Shown here piece after piece: positions 52,625-62,784 of a stretch of 64,000 nt of DNA; the first letter of the stretch is position 1; every line of letters starts with the position of its first letter. The stretch comes from Clostridium sp. (GTDB taxonomy: Bacteria; Bacillota; Clostridia; Clostridiales; Clostridiaceae). Position numbers and translations under genes: made by a program. The notes under the pieces are model-generated. The model worked only from the letters and a program-made list of their open reading frames with translations, ran no database searches and was not told the origin of the DNA. The stretch covers positions 62,001-126,000 of the forward strand of contig NZ_JARIDH010000022.1 in assembly GCF_029267215.1 (NCBI RefSeq). Reading direction: 5' to 3'.

Positions 52625-53134
52625 CTATTTTGCCCCCTTACTAACCTCATAAAAAACTCTCAAATCATTTCTAGCTCTGAAAAGCCTTGACTTTATTGTG
52701 CCTTCCTTCTCATCTAATATTGAACATATTTCCTTTATACTAAATCCCATAATATAATGAAGATTTATAACTACTCTATAATCTTCTTTCAATTCATTTA
52801 TTGCCTCATTTAACTCTAAATCTTTAAATCCTCCATCTTTATAAGATAATATATTACCCTCATCTAATGATATAACCTTCTTATTTCTACTTAATATATA
52901 ATTACATCTATTTATTAGAATCCTAACAAGCCATGTTCTAAAATACTTTGGCTCTTTAAGAGTATGTAATTTTTCATAAGCTATCATTATGGTTTCCTGC
53001 AATGCATCTCCAATATCTTCATCATTTTTAAGAATAGATTTTCCAACTCTATATAACTGTCCCGTTGAACTTTCTATAATCTCAATAAAAGCTTCATGAT
53101 CTCCATTTAAAGCTCTTTTTATAAGAATATCCAT
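52625..53134 (-). CDS. ECF RNA polymerase sigma factor
   Basis: 169 residues. Region 2: DGALQETIMIAYEKLHTLKE-like stretch (DIGDALQETIMIAYEKLH and FRTWLVRILINRCNYILSRN). Region 4: INLHYIMGFSIKEICSILDE then GTIKSRLFRARNDL. It drives expression of its own operon and a small regulon; the signal is unknown. A leader hairpin upstream is possible. Confidence 0.92.
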   Translation of the reverse strand: MDILIKRALNGDHEAFIEIIESSTGQLYRVGKSILKNDEDIGDALQETIMIAYEKLHTLKEPKYFRTWLVRILINRCNYILSRNKKVISLDEGNILSYKDGGFKDLELNEAINELKEDYRVVINLHYIMGFSIKEICSILDEKEGTIKSRLFRARNDLRVFYEVSKGAK

Positions 53135-53299
53135 TTCCTTAAGACTTCCCCCTTAATACTTTAATATAAAATAATTATTTTATTAGACCTTATACTTTTT
53201 GATTTTAATCTATATAAAAATTTTAAAATAGTTATTAATTAATTTAATTCAGTAACTTTAATTAGTATTTACTTGAAATATACAAAATTTTAATAACTA

Positions 53300-53347
53300 C
53301 TAAAAAACCTTTTTCACTTATTAGAGAAGTCATCTCTCAAAAAGGTT
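53300..53347 (-). terminator. terminator-like hairpin in the sigma-factor leader
   Basis: AACCTTTTT and AAAAAGGTT arms around an inner GAGA/TCTC hairpin, followed by TTTTTTAG on the minus strand, about 170 bases before the sigma gene. It could end a transcript from the right or act as an attenuator. The gap 53135 to 53491 holds little else. Confidence 0.5.
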
Positions 53348-53438
53348 GCAAACTTTTTTAAGTTCCTAACTATTTTATCAGTTAATCTTATAAAGCAATC
53401 CCAAATTAAGTTTATTTAATAAACTTAATTAAAAAATA

Positions 53439-53468
53439 AAATTCCGTGATTAATTAATCACGGAATTT
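53439..53468 (-). terminator. terminator after the CxxC protein gene
   Basis: A 30-bp perfect palindrome, AAATTCCGTGATTA and its inverse, followed by a T run. Confidence 0.85.
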
Positions 53469-53491
53469 CCTATAATAAATCTTTTTTAAGT

Positions 53492-53875
53492 TTAATAATC
53501 CAAAAGAAGAGCTAATAAATAATCAGCATATAACTCATGTATTTTATTTATAATAATTTTTTTCTTATTTTCATCTAACCCATAATGCCTATTTAAATGT
53601 GAAAAAGCTTCATTTGCATAATTTCCTTTTAAATACTCCAAAGAAATTTCTTCTTTTTTTAACTTTTTAAAACTTATTTCGCGTTCTATATTTTTAACAA
53701 TCTGTTCAACTAAACATTCTAAAGAACAATATGTTTCATCTACTATAAAAAATCCGCCATCTTCTACTCCAAACCCTTTTCCACAATTAAAGCAAAAAGC
53801 TTCTATTTCCTCATTATCTTTTATATTATTTTTATCTAAACATAATTCTTCTTTTATGCTAAATAAATTTTCCAT
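53492..53875 (-). CDS. small zinc-finger-like protein
   Basis: 127 residues. AFCFNCGKGFG and DETYCSLECLVEQIV form a CxxC...CxxxC treble-clef-like site. The rest is helical and charged. I do not recognise the family; it may bind zinc as a structural element. Transcribed alone, with a strong terminator. Confidence 0.6.
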   Translation of the reverse strand: MENLFSIKEELCLDKNNIKDNEEIEAFCFNCGKGFGVEDGGFFIVDETYCSLECLVEQIVKNIEREISFKKLKKEEISLEYLKGNYANEAFSHLNRHYGLDENKKKIIINKIHELYADYLLALLLDY

Positions 53876-53995
53876 CTAAACCCACCTCTTTATTATAATT
53901 AAAATTATTATACATATATAAATATAATTTCCTAATTTATATTTATATATGCTTTTATAAATCAATTAATGTTTAAGTGGATTCATAAAAATATA

Positions 53996-55000
53996 TTAAT
54001 TGCTACTTATAGAACTTACTGCCACTATACTTGCTGTCACTGCGGTTATAATAGCTATTTGTGAGGCTATAACAATATTTATTGATGTGTTATTTGTTAA
54101 ATTAATCATATTATCCTTATGAATACATTCCTTGGCATATACAGATGCCACAATTGAAGCTGCTATCATATTTCTAACGTAATACCACATACTAAAAGTT
54201 CCAAATCCACTTACCTTTTTTAGTCTTTCTGATACTTTCTTAACTTCTTCTCCAAATTCTTTATAATCATCACAAACAAAGGGTGTTATACCTAGAAGAG
54301 GAGTTGCAGACCATCTTAATGGAACCTTACACTCCTCTAATGTATTATTCATTTTTGCAACCATTTTACATTTCTCTCTGCTTGTTTTATTTATAACAGA
54401 TAATAAATGGCATAAGCTTTGAAGATCATTTCCCTTTTGAAAACCAGCTGCCTTCAAAAGAGTGTAACAATCTTCAATATCTCTAAATGTCTCATTTAAA
54501 TTTTGAGAGGTTGTTGCTATTATTGCCGCTTCACATATATGGGCTTGTCCTGTTAAAAACATATTATTTTTCTTCATGTATCCATATGCTCTTCTTGAAT
54601 CAATTATTGAACTTGTTACGGATTTTTTTTCTCTTGCAAAATATATAATTTGTGCTGCTAAAACAAGATATTGATTAGCAAACAATTCCTTTTTCAACTC
54701 TTTGCATATTAAATTTATATCTTCTAAAGCATCTTTTATATCCTCTTCTTCATAAATATTTATAGCTAAATTTAAAATATTTATAGATCTAAAATTCGAA
54801 AATACAGATGTATTTTCTTTTATTATCTTAATTGTCTTTTCTATCTTATCTTTTTCTGCTATTTTATTTTTTATTGTTAAATTTAAAGCTGCACACTTTA
54901 TTAAAATATTTGTTGTTGTTAATTTGATTCCTTTAATACTATTTAAAATCTTAATATTTTCAATAAATAAATTTAATCTATCTTCCATATCTCTTCTCAT
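53996..55000 (-). CDS. DUF4003 family protein
   Basis: 334 residues, all helical. FRDIEDCYTLLKAAGFQKGN, QSLCHLLSVINKTSREKCKM and LRWSATPLLGITPFVCDDYK are typical of DUF4003 proteins of clostridia and bacilli. The hydrophobic C-terminus (IVIASQIAIITAVTASIVAV) may anchor it in the membrane. Function unknown. Confidence 0.75.
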   Translation of the reverse strand: MRRDMEDRLNLFIENIKILNSIKGIKLTTTNILIKCAALNLTIKNKIAEKDKIEKTIKIIKENTSVFSNFRSINILNLAINIYEEEDIKDALEDINLICKELKKELFANQYLVLAAQIIYFAREKKSVTSSIIDSRRAYGYMKKNNMFLTGQAHICEAAIIATTSQNLNETFRDIEDCYTLLKAAGFQKGNDLQSLCHLLSVINKTSREKCKMVAKMNNTLEECKVPLRWSATPLLGITPFVCDDYKEFGEEVKKVSERLKKVSGFGTFSMWYYVRNMIAASIVASVYAKECIHKDNMINLTNNTSINIVIASQIAIITAVTASIVAVSSISSN

Positions 55001-55162
55001 GTTTTCAACCTATAATCCTATTTTCAATATTATTTATAACTTTTTAAATTATATTTATATTATATACTCCAAATAATGTTAACCTTCAAATTTTTAGTTA
55101 ATTTTAGCTATTAAATTAACTCATTAAAAATTTAAAACATATCCTTTAATTAAAACTAAATA

Positions 55163-55200
55163 AAAAAGTATGATGTTTAAAATAACAGCATACTTTTTTT
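55163..55200 (-). terminator. terminator after the acidic protein gene
   Basis: AAAAAGTATG(A/C)TGTT arms form a 15-bp stem with one mismatch, then a T run on the minus strand. Confidence 0.75.
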
Positions 55201-55227
55201 ATTTTTAAATCACTAATTTATATACAA

Positions 55228-55782
55228 TTATCTCCATTGACCATCAACTAATAAAACTTGTGATTGTTGTACTCTATTTAATTTGTTTATTACAATATTC
55301 TTTTTATCTAGTTCTTTTAATATAGGATATTGGATTGCTAAAGTTTTAAATGCATCAAGCTCGTCCATCGCTAAAACTGTAGCAGATTTAAGTGGTATTA
55401 TTTCGCTGTTATCAAAGCCTAAATCTACTTTAAATAATTCCTTAGGTGTTGATAATATCCTTTTATGTTCTGAAAGCAAACGTCCAACAGCGGCGTAATC
55501 ATTAGACTGTATAAGTTCATTAAGTTTTAATTTTTGCTCCTCTGTAAGAGTTAGCATATAGTCTAACATATCATCCTCTGGTCTACTATGTACTGGAATA
55601 GGGTTTAAAATCTCTCCTTTTTCTCTCTCAATAGTTTCTGGAACCTCATCTTCTAATCCCATATCTTCCCCTTCTAAAACTACATCTTCTTCATTAAATT
55701 CAACATTCTCCACATTTCCATCTTCGTTTAATTTTACTTCTATATCACTTCTAACATCTCCATTTTTATTAAAAAAACCCAT
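55228..55782 (-). CDS. acidic protein of unknown function
   Basis: 184 residues. The first 60 are strongly acidic (NEEDVVLEGEDMGLEDEVPE). The C-terminal 110 are a compact, helical domain (LTLTEEQKLKLNELIQSNDY, later LAIQYPILKELDKKNIVINK). No signal or membrane segment. Not recognised. The ribosome site is GGAGGAG. Confidence 0.6.
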   Translation of the reverse strand: MGFFNKNGDVRSDIEVKLNEDGNVENVEFNEEDVVLEGEDMGLEDEVPETIEREKGEILNPIPVHSRPEDDMLDYMLTLTEEQKLKLNELIQSNDYAAVGRLLSEHKRILSTPKELFKVDLGFDNSEIIPLKSATVLAMDELDAFKTLAIQYPILKELDKKNIVINKLNRVQQSQVLLVDGQWR

Positions 55783-55897
55783 TTTTATCTCCTCCTATAT
55801 ATAATTATCTATGGCTTAAAATATATCCATATATTTTTATTTATTCATAAATTTAATTTATATATATTATATCATTTTTATCTCTCTTAAAAAATAG

Positions 55898-55925
55898 AAA
55901 AAGCAAGTTAATACTTGCTTTTTAT
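55898..55925 (-). terminator. terminator after the DUF3267 gene
   Basis: AAAAAGCAAGT-TAAT-ACTTGCTTTTT with T-rich flank on the minus strand. Confidence 0.85.
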
Positions 55926-56025
55926 GTTTTTTAAAATATGTAAACTAACTTTCATTTTAAAATATATACTTAATGTCTATATATTTATACTTTTTATAAA
56001 AACTAACTTTAAAAAATATTTCTAA

Positions 56026-56637
56026 TTAAATATACCAATAAGAGTTAAGTCCAGCCACTTGTATTTTTGCACGACTTGGAACTTGTTTTATGCTATTATA
56101 AATATTCATAAAATCACTAACTCCCATTATTAACTCTATAAATCCAAAAGTAAATAAAATACTTCCCCAAAACTCCATACTATTTGGTATAAAAATCCAT
56201 AATATAAGTGGTAAAAAACCTAATATTATATTTGGTAATATACTTAAGAAAATAAATCTTTTTTTAGAAATAGCACTGTTTGTTTTTACTATAGCCGTCA
56301 TCTCTTTTATGGAATACCACATTTCTACTTCAGAGCATTTAGGAAAAACTATTGCATGTAAAAATTCATGTGGTAATATAGCAAATGGTATAAGTACTAC
56401 TCCCCATGGATTTATTACATTACCTAATGAAAAAAAACCACCGATTTTTATTCTTATTAATATAACAACCAATAAAAATAATATAACTGGAATTAAAGAA
56501 ATTCTAATTGTCTTAGCAATTTCTCTTGCTGTTTCTGTCTCCCCAATCATTACAGCACCCTCTGGTAAATCTCCAATAGGTAAATCCCCTACATCTTTAA
56601 ATTTTCCTTTCCAAACTAACTTCAAATAATTAGCCAC
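56026..56637 (-). CDS. DUF3267 membrane metalloprotease-like protein
   Basis: 203 residues with about five membrane helices. ILPHEFLHAIVFPKCSEVEM contains HEFLH, a HExxH zinc site within the membrane region, and GVSDFMNIYNSIKQVP is the conserved second element with Asp. The family resembles site-2-protease-like proteins. Substrate unknown. Confidence 0.85.
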   Translation of the reverse strand: MANYLKLVWKGKFKDVGDLPIGDLPEGAVMIGETETAREIAKTIRISLIPVILFLLVVILIRIKIGGFFSLGNVINPWGVVLIPFAILPHEFLHAIVFPKCSEVEMWYSIKEMTAIVKTNSAISKKRFIFLSILPNIILGFLPLILWIFIPNSMEFWGSILFTFGFIELIMGVSDFMNIYNSIKQVPSRAKIQVAGLNSYWYI

Positions 56638-56870
56638 AAACTTATATATTATTTAATTATAAATCTAACCCTATAGATGTTATTTATAACCTATAAGTAG
56701 TGACTTTCACCTCCCCTTTTTTATTTAAACAAATATTGAACCACTCCAACAGCCCTTATAATTCTTTGCATATTCTTTGTAAATTTTAAAGAAAATTTAA
56801 CCTTAAGAATTATAAGATTTCATTCGTTAAATATAAATTTTATAAACATTAACTTTAAATAAAGATATAA

Positions 56871-56902
56871 ATATAAACCTTATATAAATATAAGGTTTAT
56901 AT
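56871..56902. repeat. perfect AT-rich palindrome
   Basis: ATATAAACCTTATAT-AA-ATATAAGGTTTATAT between the sensor kinase and DUF3267 genes. It could be a terminator of the kinase operon without a U tract, or an operator. Confidence 0.5.
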
Positions 56903-56957
56903 AATATTAACTATTAATATATAGTATACCATAATATATAACTTTATTAACAATTAA

Positions 56958-58352
56958 TCAAAAAATAATCTTAATTTCTGTAAATTCTCCTAATTTACTA
57001 TTAATATAAAGTTTTCCATTATAAAGCTTTATTATTCTTTCAGCTATTGATAATCCAAGCCCAAAGGAATTATTCTTAAACCTTGACTCATCTACTTTAT
57101 AAAATCTATTAGTAACCTTATTAATAGACTCCTCTGGAATTCCAATCCCATTATCTCTTATTGTTAATATTTTCTCCCCTTTAAAGCTAAATAAATTAAT
57201 ATCTATTTTAATCTTTTCTTTATCATTGTATTTTATAGCATTATCCATAAATATTATAAGAAGTTGTTTTAAATGTTCTTCTTTCATATTAATCTCAAAG
57301 TCATCCTCTTCTTTAAGTGAATATATTAATTTTTCATTTAAGATCTTGTAATTTTCTAAGGTTTCAAGTATTAAATCCCTAGGATTATATTGTTTTAAGT
57401 TATTTATATCAATCTCTTCTTTTTCAACCCTTGACAAAAGAAGCATATCATTAACTATTTTCTTCAATCTATCCACCTCATTTAAGCAAATATCTAAAGA
57501 TTTATTTAATATCTTCTCATCATTTTTCCCCCATCTTTTAAGCATACTTAAATGTCCTTGAAGGGCTGTAAGAGGTGTTTTTAATTCATGGGACGCATCT
57601 GATACAAATCTCTTTTGTTTTTCTAAATTCTCTTCAACATCATCCATCATAGAATTAAAAATTATATTAACCCTATCAAATTCATCATTTTCTTTTGAAA
57701 CATAGGCTCTTTCATGAAATCCATTATTTTTTATTTCAATAATTGTATCTGTAAGCTTATTTAATCTTTTAAGGAAATTCCTAGATACATACATAGCACC
57801 TAATATACTAAGTATAGCAGCAAATATTAAAGTCCCTAAGAATCCATAAAAATAATTTTCTATAAAATCCTTAAAAACATCTATATTCTTAATTATTTCT
57901 ATTATGTATTCCTTATTTTCTATTTTTATAGGTCCACTTAAAACATCATAAGGTTTAAATCCTATAAATTTAGTTTTAACTTTCACCTTACCCTCATTTA
58001 AATAAAGATTCCCCTCTTTAATATCATCATTTTTATATATAAGTTCCCCCTCTTTAGAATAAATTCTTATAAAATAAGTTTCATCATCCTCATCACTATA
58101 AAAAGATATTCTATTTAGATAACTTTCAAATTCTTTCTTAGACATACCAATATTCTCATCTCTCATAAGCGATGAGATGTTTGCATATTGATTTTTAAGT
58201 AAGTCTTTTTCATAATCCCTAATAAAAAATGTAAATCCAATAAGCTGAACCCCAGTATATACTATTAATATAACTAATATAATTGCTAATGAACCTAATG
58301 TAAGTTCTTGAAATATTGGTAATTTACCTTTCTTTTTTAATTTATTTATCAT
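56958..58352 (-). CDS. sensor histidine kinase
   Basis: 464 residues. N-terminal membrane helix (LGSLAIILVILIVYTGVQLI), an extracytoplasmic sensor of about 120 residues, a second helix (FLGTLIFAAILSILGAMYVS), HAMP, then the H-box VSDASHELKTPLTALQGHLS, N-box IIFMDNAIKYNDKEK and G1 ITIRDNGIGIPEES. It autophosphorylates and passes phosphate to the adjacent regulator. It lies 34 bases downstream of the regulator gene. Confidence 0.93.
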   Translation of the reverse strand: MINKLKKKGKLPIFQELTLGSLAIILVILIVYTGVQLIGFTFFIRDYEKDLLKNQYANISSLMRDENIGMSKKEFESYLNRISFYSDEDDETYFIRIYSKEGELIYKNDDIKEGNLYLNEGKVKVKTKFIGFKPYDVLSGPIKIENKEYIIEIIKNIDVFKDFIENYFYGFLGTLIFAAILSILGAMYVSRNFLKRLNKLTDTIIEIKNNGFHERAYVSKENDEFDRVNIIFNSMMDDVEENLEKQKRFVSDASHELKTPLTALQGHLSMLKRWGKNDEKILNKSLDICLNEVDRLKKIVNDMLLLSRVEKEEIDINNLKQYNPRDLILETLENYKILNEKLIYSLKEEDDFEINMKEEHLKQLLIIFMDNAIKYNDKEKIKIDINLFSFKGEKILTIRDNGIGIPEESINKVTNRFYKVDESRFKNNSFGLGLSIAERIIKLYNGKLYINSKLGEFTEIKIIF

Positions 58353-58386
58353 GTTCTTACTCCTGACATAATATAAATTCTTAAGT

Positions 58387-59055
58387 TTATTCTTTCATGA
58401 CATATCCTACTGAACGTATGGTTTGAATATATTTTTCCTTATCCTTTGAATCTAATTTTGTTCTTAAATATCTTATATATACATCTGTAATATTTGTTTC
58501 TGGCTCATAATCATATCCCCAGATTTCATTTAAGATTTCATCTCTTGATAAAACCTTATTTTTATTATTTATAAGAAGCATTAAAAGTTCATACTCCTTA
58601 TTAGTTAAAGTAATTTCCTCCCCATTCTTGTATAAGACCCTTAAATCCTTGTTAATTAAAAGGTCTTTAAAATAAATTTCTGAATGTGGTTTATTTTCTT
58701 CTCTTCTAAAAACAACCTCTATTCTTGCTATAAGCTCCTCAATTGCAAAGGGTTTAGCTAAATAATCATCTGCACCTATATTAAGACCATTCACCTTATC
58801 CATTACAGAATCCTTAGCACTAAGCATTATTACAGGTGTATTTTTTTCCCTTTTTAGTCTTCTACAAATCTCAAAACCATTCATACTAGGTAGCATAATA
58901 TCTAGAATTATAAGATCATACTGATTTTCTAATGCATCATTTAACCCCTCTCTTCCATCAGATTTAATATTCACATCATATCTTTCATATTCTAATTCCA
59001 TTTTAAGAAAATCTGAAATATTTGCTTCATCCTCAACAATTAAAATTTTTTTCAT
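58387..59055 (-). CDS. OmpR/PhoB-type response regulator
   Basis: 222 residues. KKILIVEDEANISDFLKME receiver with phospho-acceptor Asp52 in LIILDIMLPSMNGFE and the Lys motif ADDYLAKPFAIEELIARIEV. The C-terminal winged helix ends VYIRYLRTKLDSKDKEKYIQ and TIRSVGYVMKE. It pairs with the kinase downstream. Its likely targets include the PepSY gene. Confidence 0.93.
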   Translation of the reverse strand: MKKILIVEDEANISDFLKMELEYERYDVNIKSDGREGLNDALENQYDLIILDIMLPSMNGFEICRRLKREKNTPVIMLSAKDSVMDKVNGLNIGADDYLAKPFAIEELIARIEVVFRREENKPHSEIYFKDLLINKDLRVLYKNGEEITLTNKEYELLMLLINNKNKVLSRDEILNEIWGYDYEPETNITDVYIRYLRTKLDSKDKEKYIQTIRSVGYVMKE

Positions 59056-59204
59056 ATATATCCTCCTAAATACTGGCTAATTACGTAAATTATCATCTTA
59101 TAACTATACTAAATCAATATATTTTCAACTAAACTTTAGAGAATTCTCTATCTTCTATAAGATTTAAATTAATCACCTAAATATTTAGCTAAACATAAAA
59201 AACA

Positions 59205-59233
59205 TAAAAAATAGTGAGCCTTAAGCCCACTAT
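59205..59233 (-). terminator. terminator after the PepSY gene
   Basis: ATAGTGGGC pairs with GCTCACTAT (one G-U) around a 5-nt loop, then TTTTTT on the minus strand. Confidence 0.75.
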
Positions 59234-59272
59234 AATTTTATCACCTTAATAAAAAATAATCCTCTATAAATT

Positions 59273-59695
59273 TTATACATTGTTACTATTTACTATATTA
59301 TTATCACTTTCTTTAACCTGGTGAAATTTTTTATGTTCATGCTCATGATGAAAGTCATCCTCCTCATAACTAACCTCAGTAATAGCACCAAAACTTGCAT
59401 CTACATTTACCTCTTGAAGCATATTATTCTTGTCCTTTATCTTAAACTCATATTCTAAGGCTCCATCTTCTATTTCTTTTTTAACTCTAACAACTTCTCC
59501 AGGAACTTTCTTTAATGCAATTTCCTCACATTGAGCTTGTGTATATTTTGTGTTACTTTTCACCTTTTCATAAATATAATATCCACCAAAAGTTACAATT
59601 GATGTTACTCCAATTGCCATAACAATACATGTTATCAATATTTTCTTTTTATATTTATTAAATCCCTCTTTAACTCTTAATAATATATTTTTCAT
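59273..59695 (-). CDS. membrane-anchored PepSY-domain protein
   Basis: 140 residues. One membrane helix (ILITCIVMAIGVTSIVTFGG) precedes a PepSY domain (TQAQCEEIALKKVPGEVVRV and then EYEFKIKDKNNMLQEVNVDA). A His/Glu-rich segment (DDFHHEHEHKKFHQ) may bind metal. PepSY proteins often modulate proteases or two-component signalling. It lies directly upstream of the regulator-kinase pair. Confidence 0.85.
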   Translation of the reverse strand: MKNILLRVKEGFNKYKKKILITCIVMAIGVTSIVTFGGYYIYEKVKSNTKYTQAQCEEIALKKVPGEVVRVKKEIEDGALEYEFKIKDKNNMLQEVNVDASFGAITEVSYEEDDFHHEHEHKKFHQVKESDNNIVNSNNV

Positions 59696-59867
59696 TTTTA
59701 ATTCCTCCTCACATCTTATGACTTAATAATAAACTACTTTAAAGCCTTGTTCATTAATCATAAATTAGAGAAAGATTAAAATTTTTTAATTTTTCTAATT
59801 TGCTAATATCCACCTAATTTCTTTCATATATATTAACTATAATCTTTTTAAAACTTATATTTTTCTT

Positions 59868-59911
59868 AGGATTCTCAAAGTATCCTTCTCTTTTAATTGA
59901 GAATCCTTTTA
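59868..59911 (+). terminator. hairpin upstream of the GNAT gene
   Basis: AGGATTCTCAA and TTGAGAATCCT form an 11-bp stem followed by TTTT. It could terminate an upstream short RNA or regulate the acetyltransferase. Confidence 0.5.
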
Positions 59912-59976
59912 AGAAAATCTAATTAACATATTTTTATGAAAGGAGAATATGGAGAATAAGATTTTCCATAATAATT

Positions 59977-60462
59977 ATGAATATAAAAATAAAAAATGTT
60001 GAAAGTTATAAGGATTTAGCCCTATTTTGGGATATGTTTTACGAATATATAAATGATATTTTCGAAACCTCCTCAGAGGACCCAAAGATATTAAATTACT
60101 TTTTATCAGAAGATTATAAAAAAGAAGTTATTAATCTAAGTGAAAGAGATTTTAATCCTTTAAGAATAGTATTTTTCACCTTAAATGAAAAAATTATTGG
60201 TTTTGCTACTTATATGATTTTTATAAATGAATTTGGCAAGTCTAAAATACTTGAATTTTACATAAATAAAGATTTTAGAGCTCAAAGTTTAGGTACACTT
60301 TCATTTCTAAAACTTCAAAAACAGATGATTAAAGAGGGTGCAAAACTAATTGAATTAACCCCTACAAATAATAGAAATCAGTCATTTTGGATAGAAAATG
60401 GCTTCAAAAAAACTTCTTTATTTTATAGTGATGGTAGAAATATCCTCTCCAAAACTCTTTGA
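59977..60462 (+). CDS. GNAT acetyltransferase
   Basis: 161 residues. The start MNIKIKNVESYKDLALFWDM has no good ribosome site. KILEFYINKDFRAQSLGTLS is the acetyl-CoA-binding loop region and LTPTNNRNQSFWIENGFKKT the C-terminal half. An overlapping short frame with AGGAG just before its ATG (59949) reads into the gene start and could couple translation. Acceptor unknown. Confidence 0.8.
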   Translation: MNIKIKNVESYKDLALFWDMFYEYINDIFETSSEDPKILNYFLSEDYKKEVINLSERDFNPLRIVFFTLNEKIIGFATYMIFINEFGKSKILEFYINKDFRAQSLGTLSFLKLQKQMIKEGAKLIELTPTNNRNQSFWIENGFKKTSLFYSDGRNILSKTL

Positions 60463-60525
60463 TGGTGTTATATTTCAAACATTAAGTTTCTCTTTTCTAA
60501 AATCTTAAATTAAATATTAAACAAA

Positions 60526-60566
60526 ATAAAGCTATATTCTTAGCAACTCTAAAAATATAGCTTTAT
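60526..60566 (-). terminator. terminator after hcp
   Basis: ATAAAGCTATATT and AATATAGCTTTAT, a 13-bp stem, then TTTTG on the minus strand. Confidence 0.85.
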
Positions 60567-60575
60567 GTTATTATA

Positions 60576-62231
60576 TTATAAATTTTGATGTAAACAATTC
60601 TTTAAATCATCCTCTGGTGTACTTATTGGTTTTAGATCAAAATTATCAACTAAATATTGTAATACATTAGGTGATAAGAATGCTGGTAATGATGGCCCAA
60701 TGTATATTCCCTTAATACCTAAAGCTAATAATGCAAGTAAATCTGCGACAGCTTTTTGCTCATACCAAGAAAGTATTATACTAAGTGGAAGTGCATTTAC
60801 ATTTGTATCAAAGGCATCTGCTAAAGCTGTAGCAATCTTAACAGCTGAATATAAGTCATTACACTGACCTATGTCTAAAAGTCTTGGCAGCCCTGCAACT
60901 TCTCCAAAATCCAATTTATTAAATCTATACTTACCACAAGCTAATGTTAATATTATACAGTCTTTTGGAACTTTTTTCGCAAAATCTGTATAATAGTTTC
61001 TTCCAGGTCTCGCACCATCACAGCCACCAATTACAAAGAAATGTTTTATTTTCCCCTCTTTAACTGCTGATACAATAGCTTCTGCATGACTTAAGGTTGC
61101 TTTATGCCCAAATCCTACCAATATCTCTTTACATTCCTCATCTTTATCATATCCACCAAGTTCAATGGCCTTATTTATTATTTCTGAGAAATCTTTTTTT
61201 CCGTTTTCATCAGCTTTTATATGCTGTATTCCTTCCCATCCAACAACACTAGTACTATAAATTCTATCTTTATAACTTTCTCTAGGTTTCATAATACAGT
61301 TTGTTGTCATTAAAATACATCCTTTAATATTATCAAACTCTTTTTGTTGATTTTGCCAAGCAGAACCAAAATTTCCTGCTAAGTGTTTATATTTTTTAAG
61401 TCCTTCATATCCATGTGCTGGAAGCATTTCTCCATGAGTATATATATTTACTCCTTTTCCTTCGCTTTGTTCTAAAAGCATTTCTAAATCTCTTAAATCA
61501 TGTCCTGAAACAATAATAAAAGGACCTTTTTTAAGCGTTACATTAACTTTTTGTGGTGAAGGATTGTTATATTTTGTTGTATTTGCATCATCTAAAAGCT
61601 TCATAACATCAATTGCTATATTTCCTGTTTTCATTGTTAATGCAATTAAATCATCTAAATTAAGTTTTGGATTAGTTGTAGCTTCTAAAGCAGTAATATA
61701 AAACTTATCTACTTCACTACTTTTATATCCTATAAATCTAGCTTGATGACCATAGGCTGCTATTCCTTTTAATCCATAAAGTATTGTACTTCTTAAAGAA
61801 CGTATATCTTGATCTAATGAATCATCATACATTATTCCAGCTTTTACTGCATCTTTAAGCATTTCTTCCTTAGTACAACTTAAATTATATGTAGCCTGAT
61901 CACAGTATTCTCCAATTGGTGCCTTCTCTCTTATATCCTCTTTTATTTTTTGTGATTTTAAAAGAAGTTCAATATGTACTTCTGGATCAAAATTAACATT
62001 TGTAAGTGTTGTAAAAAGGCAATCTTCTATAAACTTAATTACACCTTCCTCAACACACTCTCCTTTATCTAAAATTGCTTTTCCATAAGAAGCTATCCCT
62101 TTTAATTGATATATTAATAAGTCTTGTAAATTTGAAACCTCCGGTGTTTTACCACAAACACCCATTTTAGTACATCCCTTACCTCCAGCAGTTTGCTCGC
62201 ACTGATAACAAAACATAAGTGAATTTTCCAA
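60576..62231 (-). CDS. hcp: hybrid cluster protein (hydroxylamine / NO reductase)
   Basis: 551 residues. N-terminal cluster ligands Cys8, Cys11, Cys20 and Cys26 (FCYQCEQTAGGKGCTKMGVC). Hybrid-cluster region: GHDLRDLEMLLEQSEGKGVN, TNCIMKPRESYKDRIYST, FFVIGGCDGARPGRNYYTDF, LTLACGKYRFNK and GQCNDLYSAVKIA. It reduces nitric oxide or hydroxylamine and defends against nitrosative stress. The gene appears monocistronic. Confidence 0.95.
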   Translation of the reverse strand: MENSLMFCYQCEQTAGGKGCTKMGVCGKTPEVSNLQDLLIYQLKGIASYGKAILDKGECVEEGVIKFIEDCLFTTLTNVNFDPEVHIELLLKSQKIKEDIREKAPIGEYCDQATYNLSCTKEEMLKDAVKAGIMYDDSLDQDIRSLRSTILYGLKGIAAYGHQARFIGYKSSEVDKFYITALEATTNPKLNLDDLIALTMKTGNIAIDVMKLLDDANTTKYNNPSPQKVNVTLKKGPFIIVSGHDLRDLEMLLEQSEGKGVNIYTHGEMLPAHGYEGLKKYKHLAGNFGSAWQNQQKEFDNIKGCILMTTNCIMKPRESYKDRIYSTSVVGWEGIQHIKADENGKKDFSEIINKAIELGGYDKDEECKEILVGFGHKATLSHAEAIVSAVKEGKIKHFFVIGGCDGARPGRNYYTDFAKKVPKDCIILTLACGKYRFNKLDFGEVAGLPRLLDIGQCNDLYSAVKIATALADAFDTNVNALPLSIILSWYEQKAVADLLALLALGIKGIYIGPSLPAFLSPNVLQYLVDNFDLKPISTPEDDLKNCLHQNL

Positions 62232-62549
62232 TTTATTTTGCTGCTAACCTTAAATATTTAGCAACTCCCTCCTCTTTTATATTAAATTTTATTAACTGTC
62301 ACTCTTATATTCCTCTTTCTAAAATAACATTTAAATTAATGAATTAGAAATTTCTAAAAACAGAAAAATATAAATGCTCTAATTAATATAAACTTAATAT
62401 TCCCGTTAAAGTTAAAAGTATTCACTATTACTTACTTATGAATCAAACAAAAAACTATAACCTACTCTATGAAATCTACTTACTTTCATTTATAAAATAA
62501 ATTTAATAAACACTTTGATTTATAAATCACAAGTTTTCATTCACAAAAT

Positions 62550-62639
62550 TTATAAATACTCATATTTATAATAATATAGACTTATACATAGCCACCTCCT
62601 TGTTTTGATATTATATAGGATAATATTTTTATTATGCAT
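62550..62639 (-). CDS. possible 29-residue peptide
   Basis: ATG at 62639 has AAAGGAG seven bases upstream; the frame MHNKNIILYNIKTRRWLCIS continues for nine residues. A second strong ribosome site (AAGGAGGTGG) lies inside it and starts a seven-residue peptide (MYKSILL). Two good ribosome sites in one short stretch hint at a translated leader. Weak evidence. Confidence 0.25.
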   Translation of the reverse strand: MHNKNIILYNIKTRRWLCISLYYYKYEYL

Positions 62640-62784
62640 GCACATCTCCTTTATTAAACCCCTATATATTAAAACTTACTTAAACAATAGTTATCACTTC
62701 ACACAAGTTATGTATTAGTCTATATGAACTTTTTAGTTACCTCATTTCAAGCACTAATTTTACTAATAACTTTATCTTTATATT

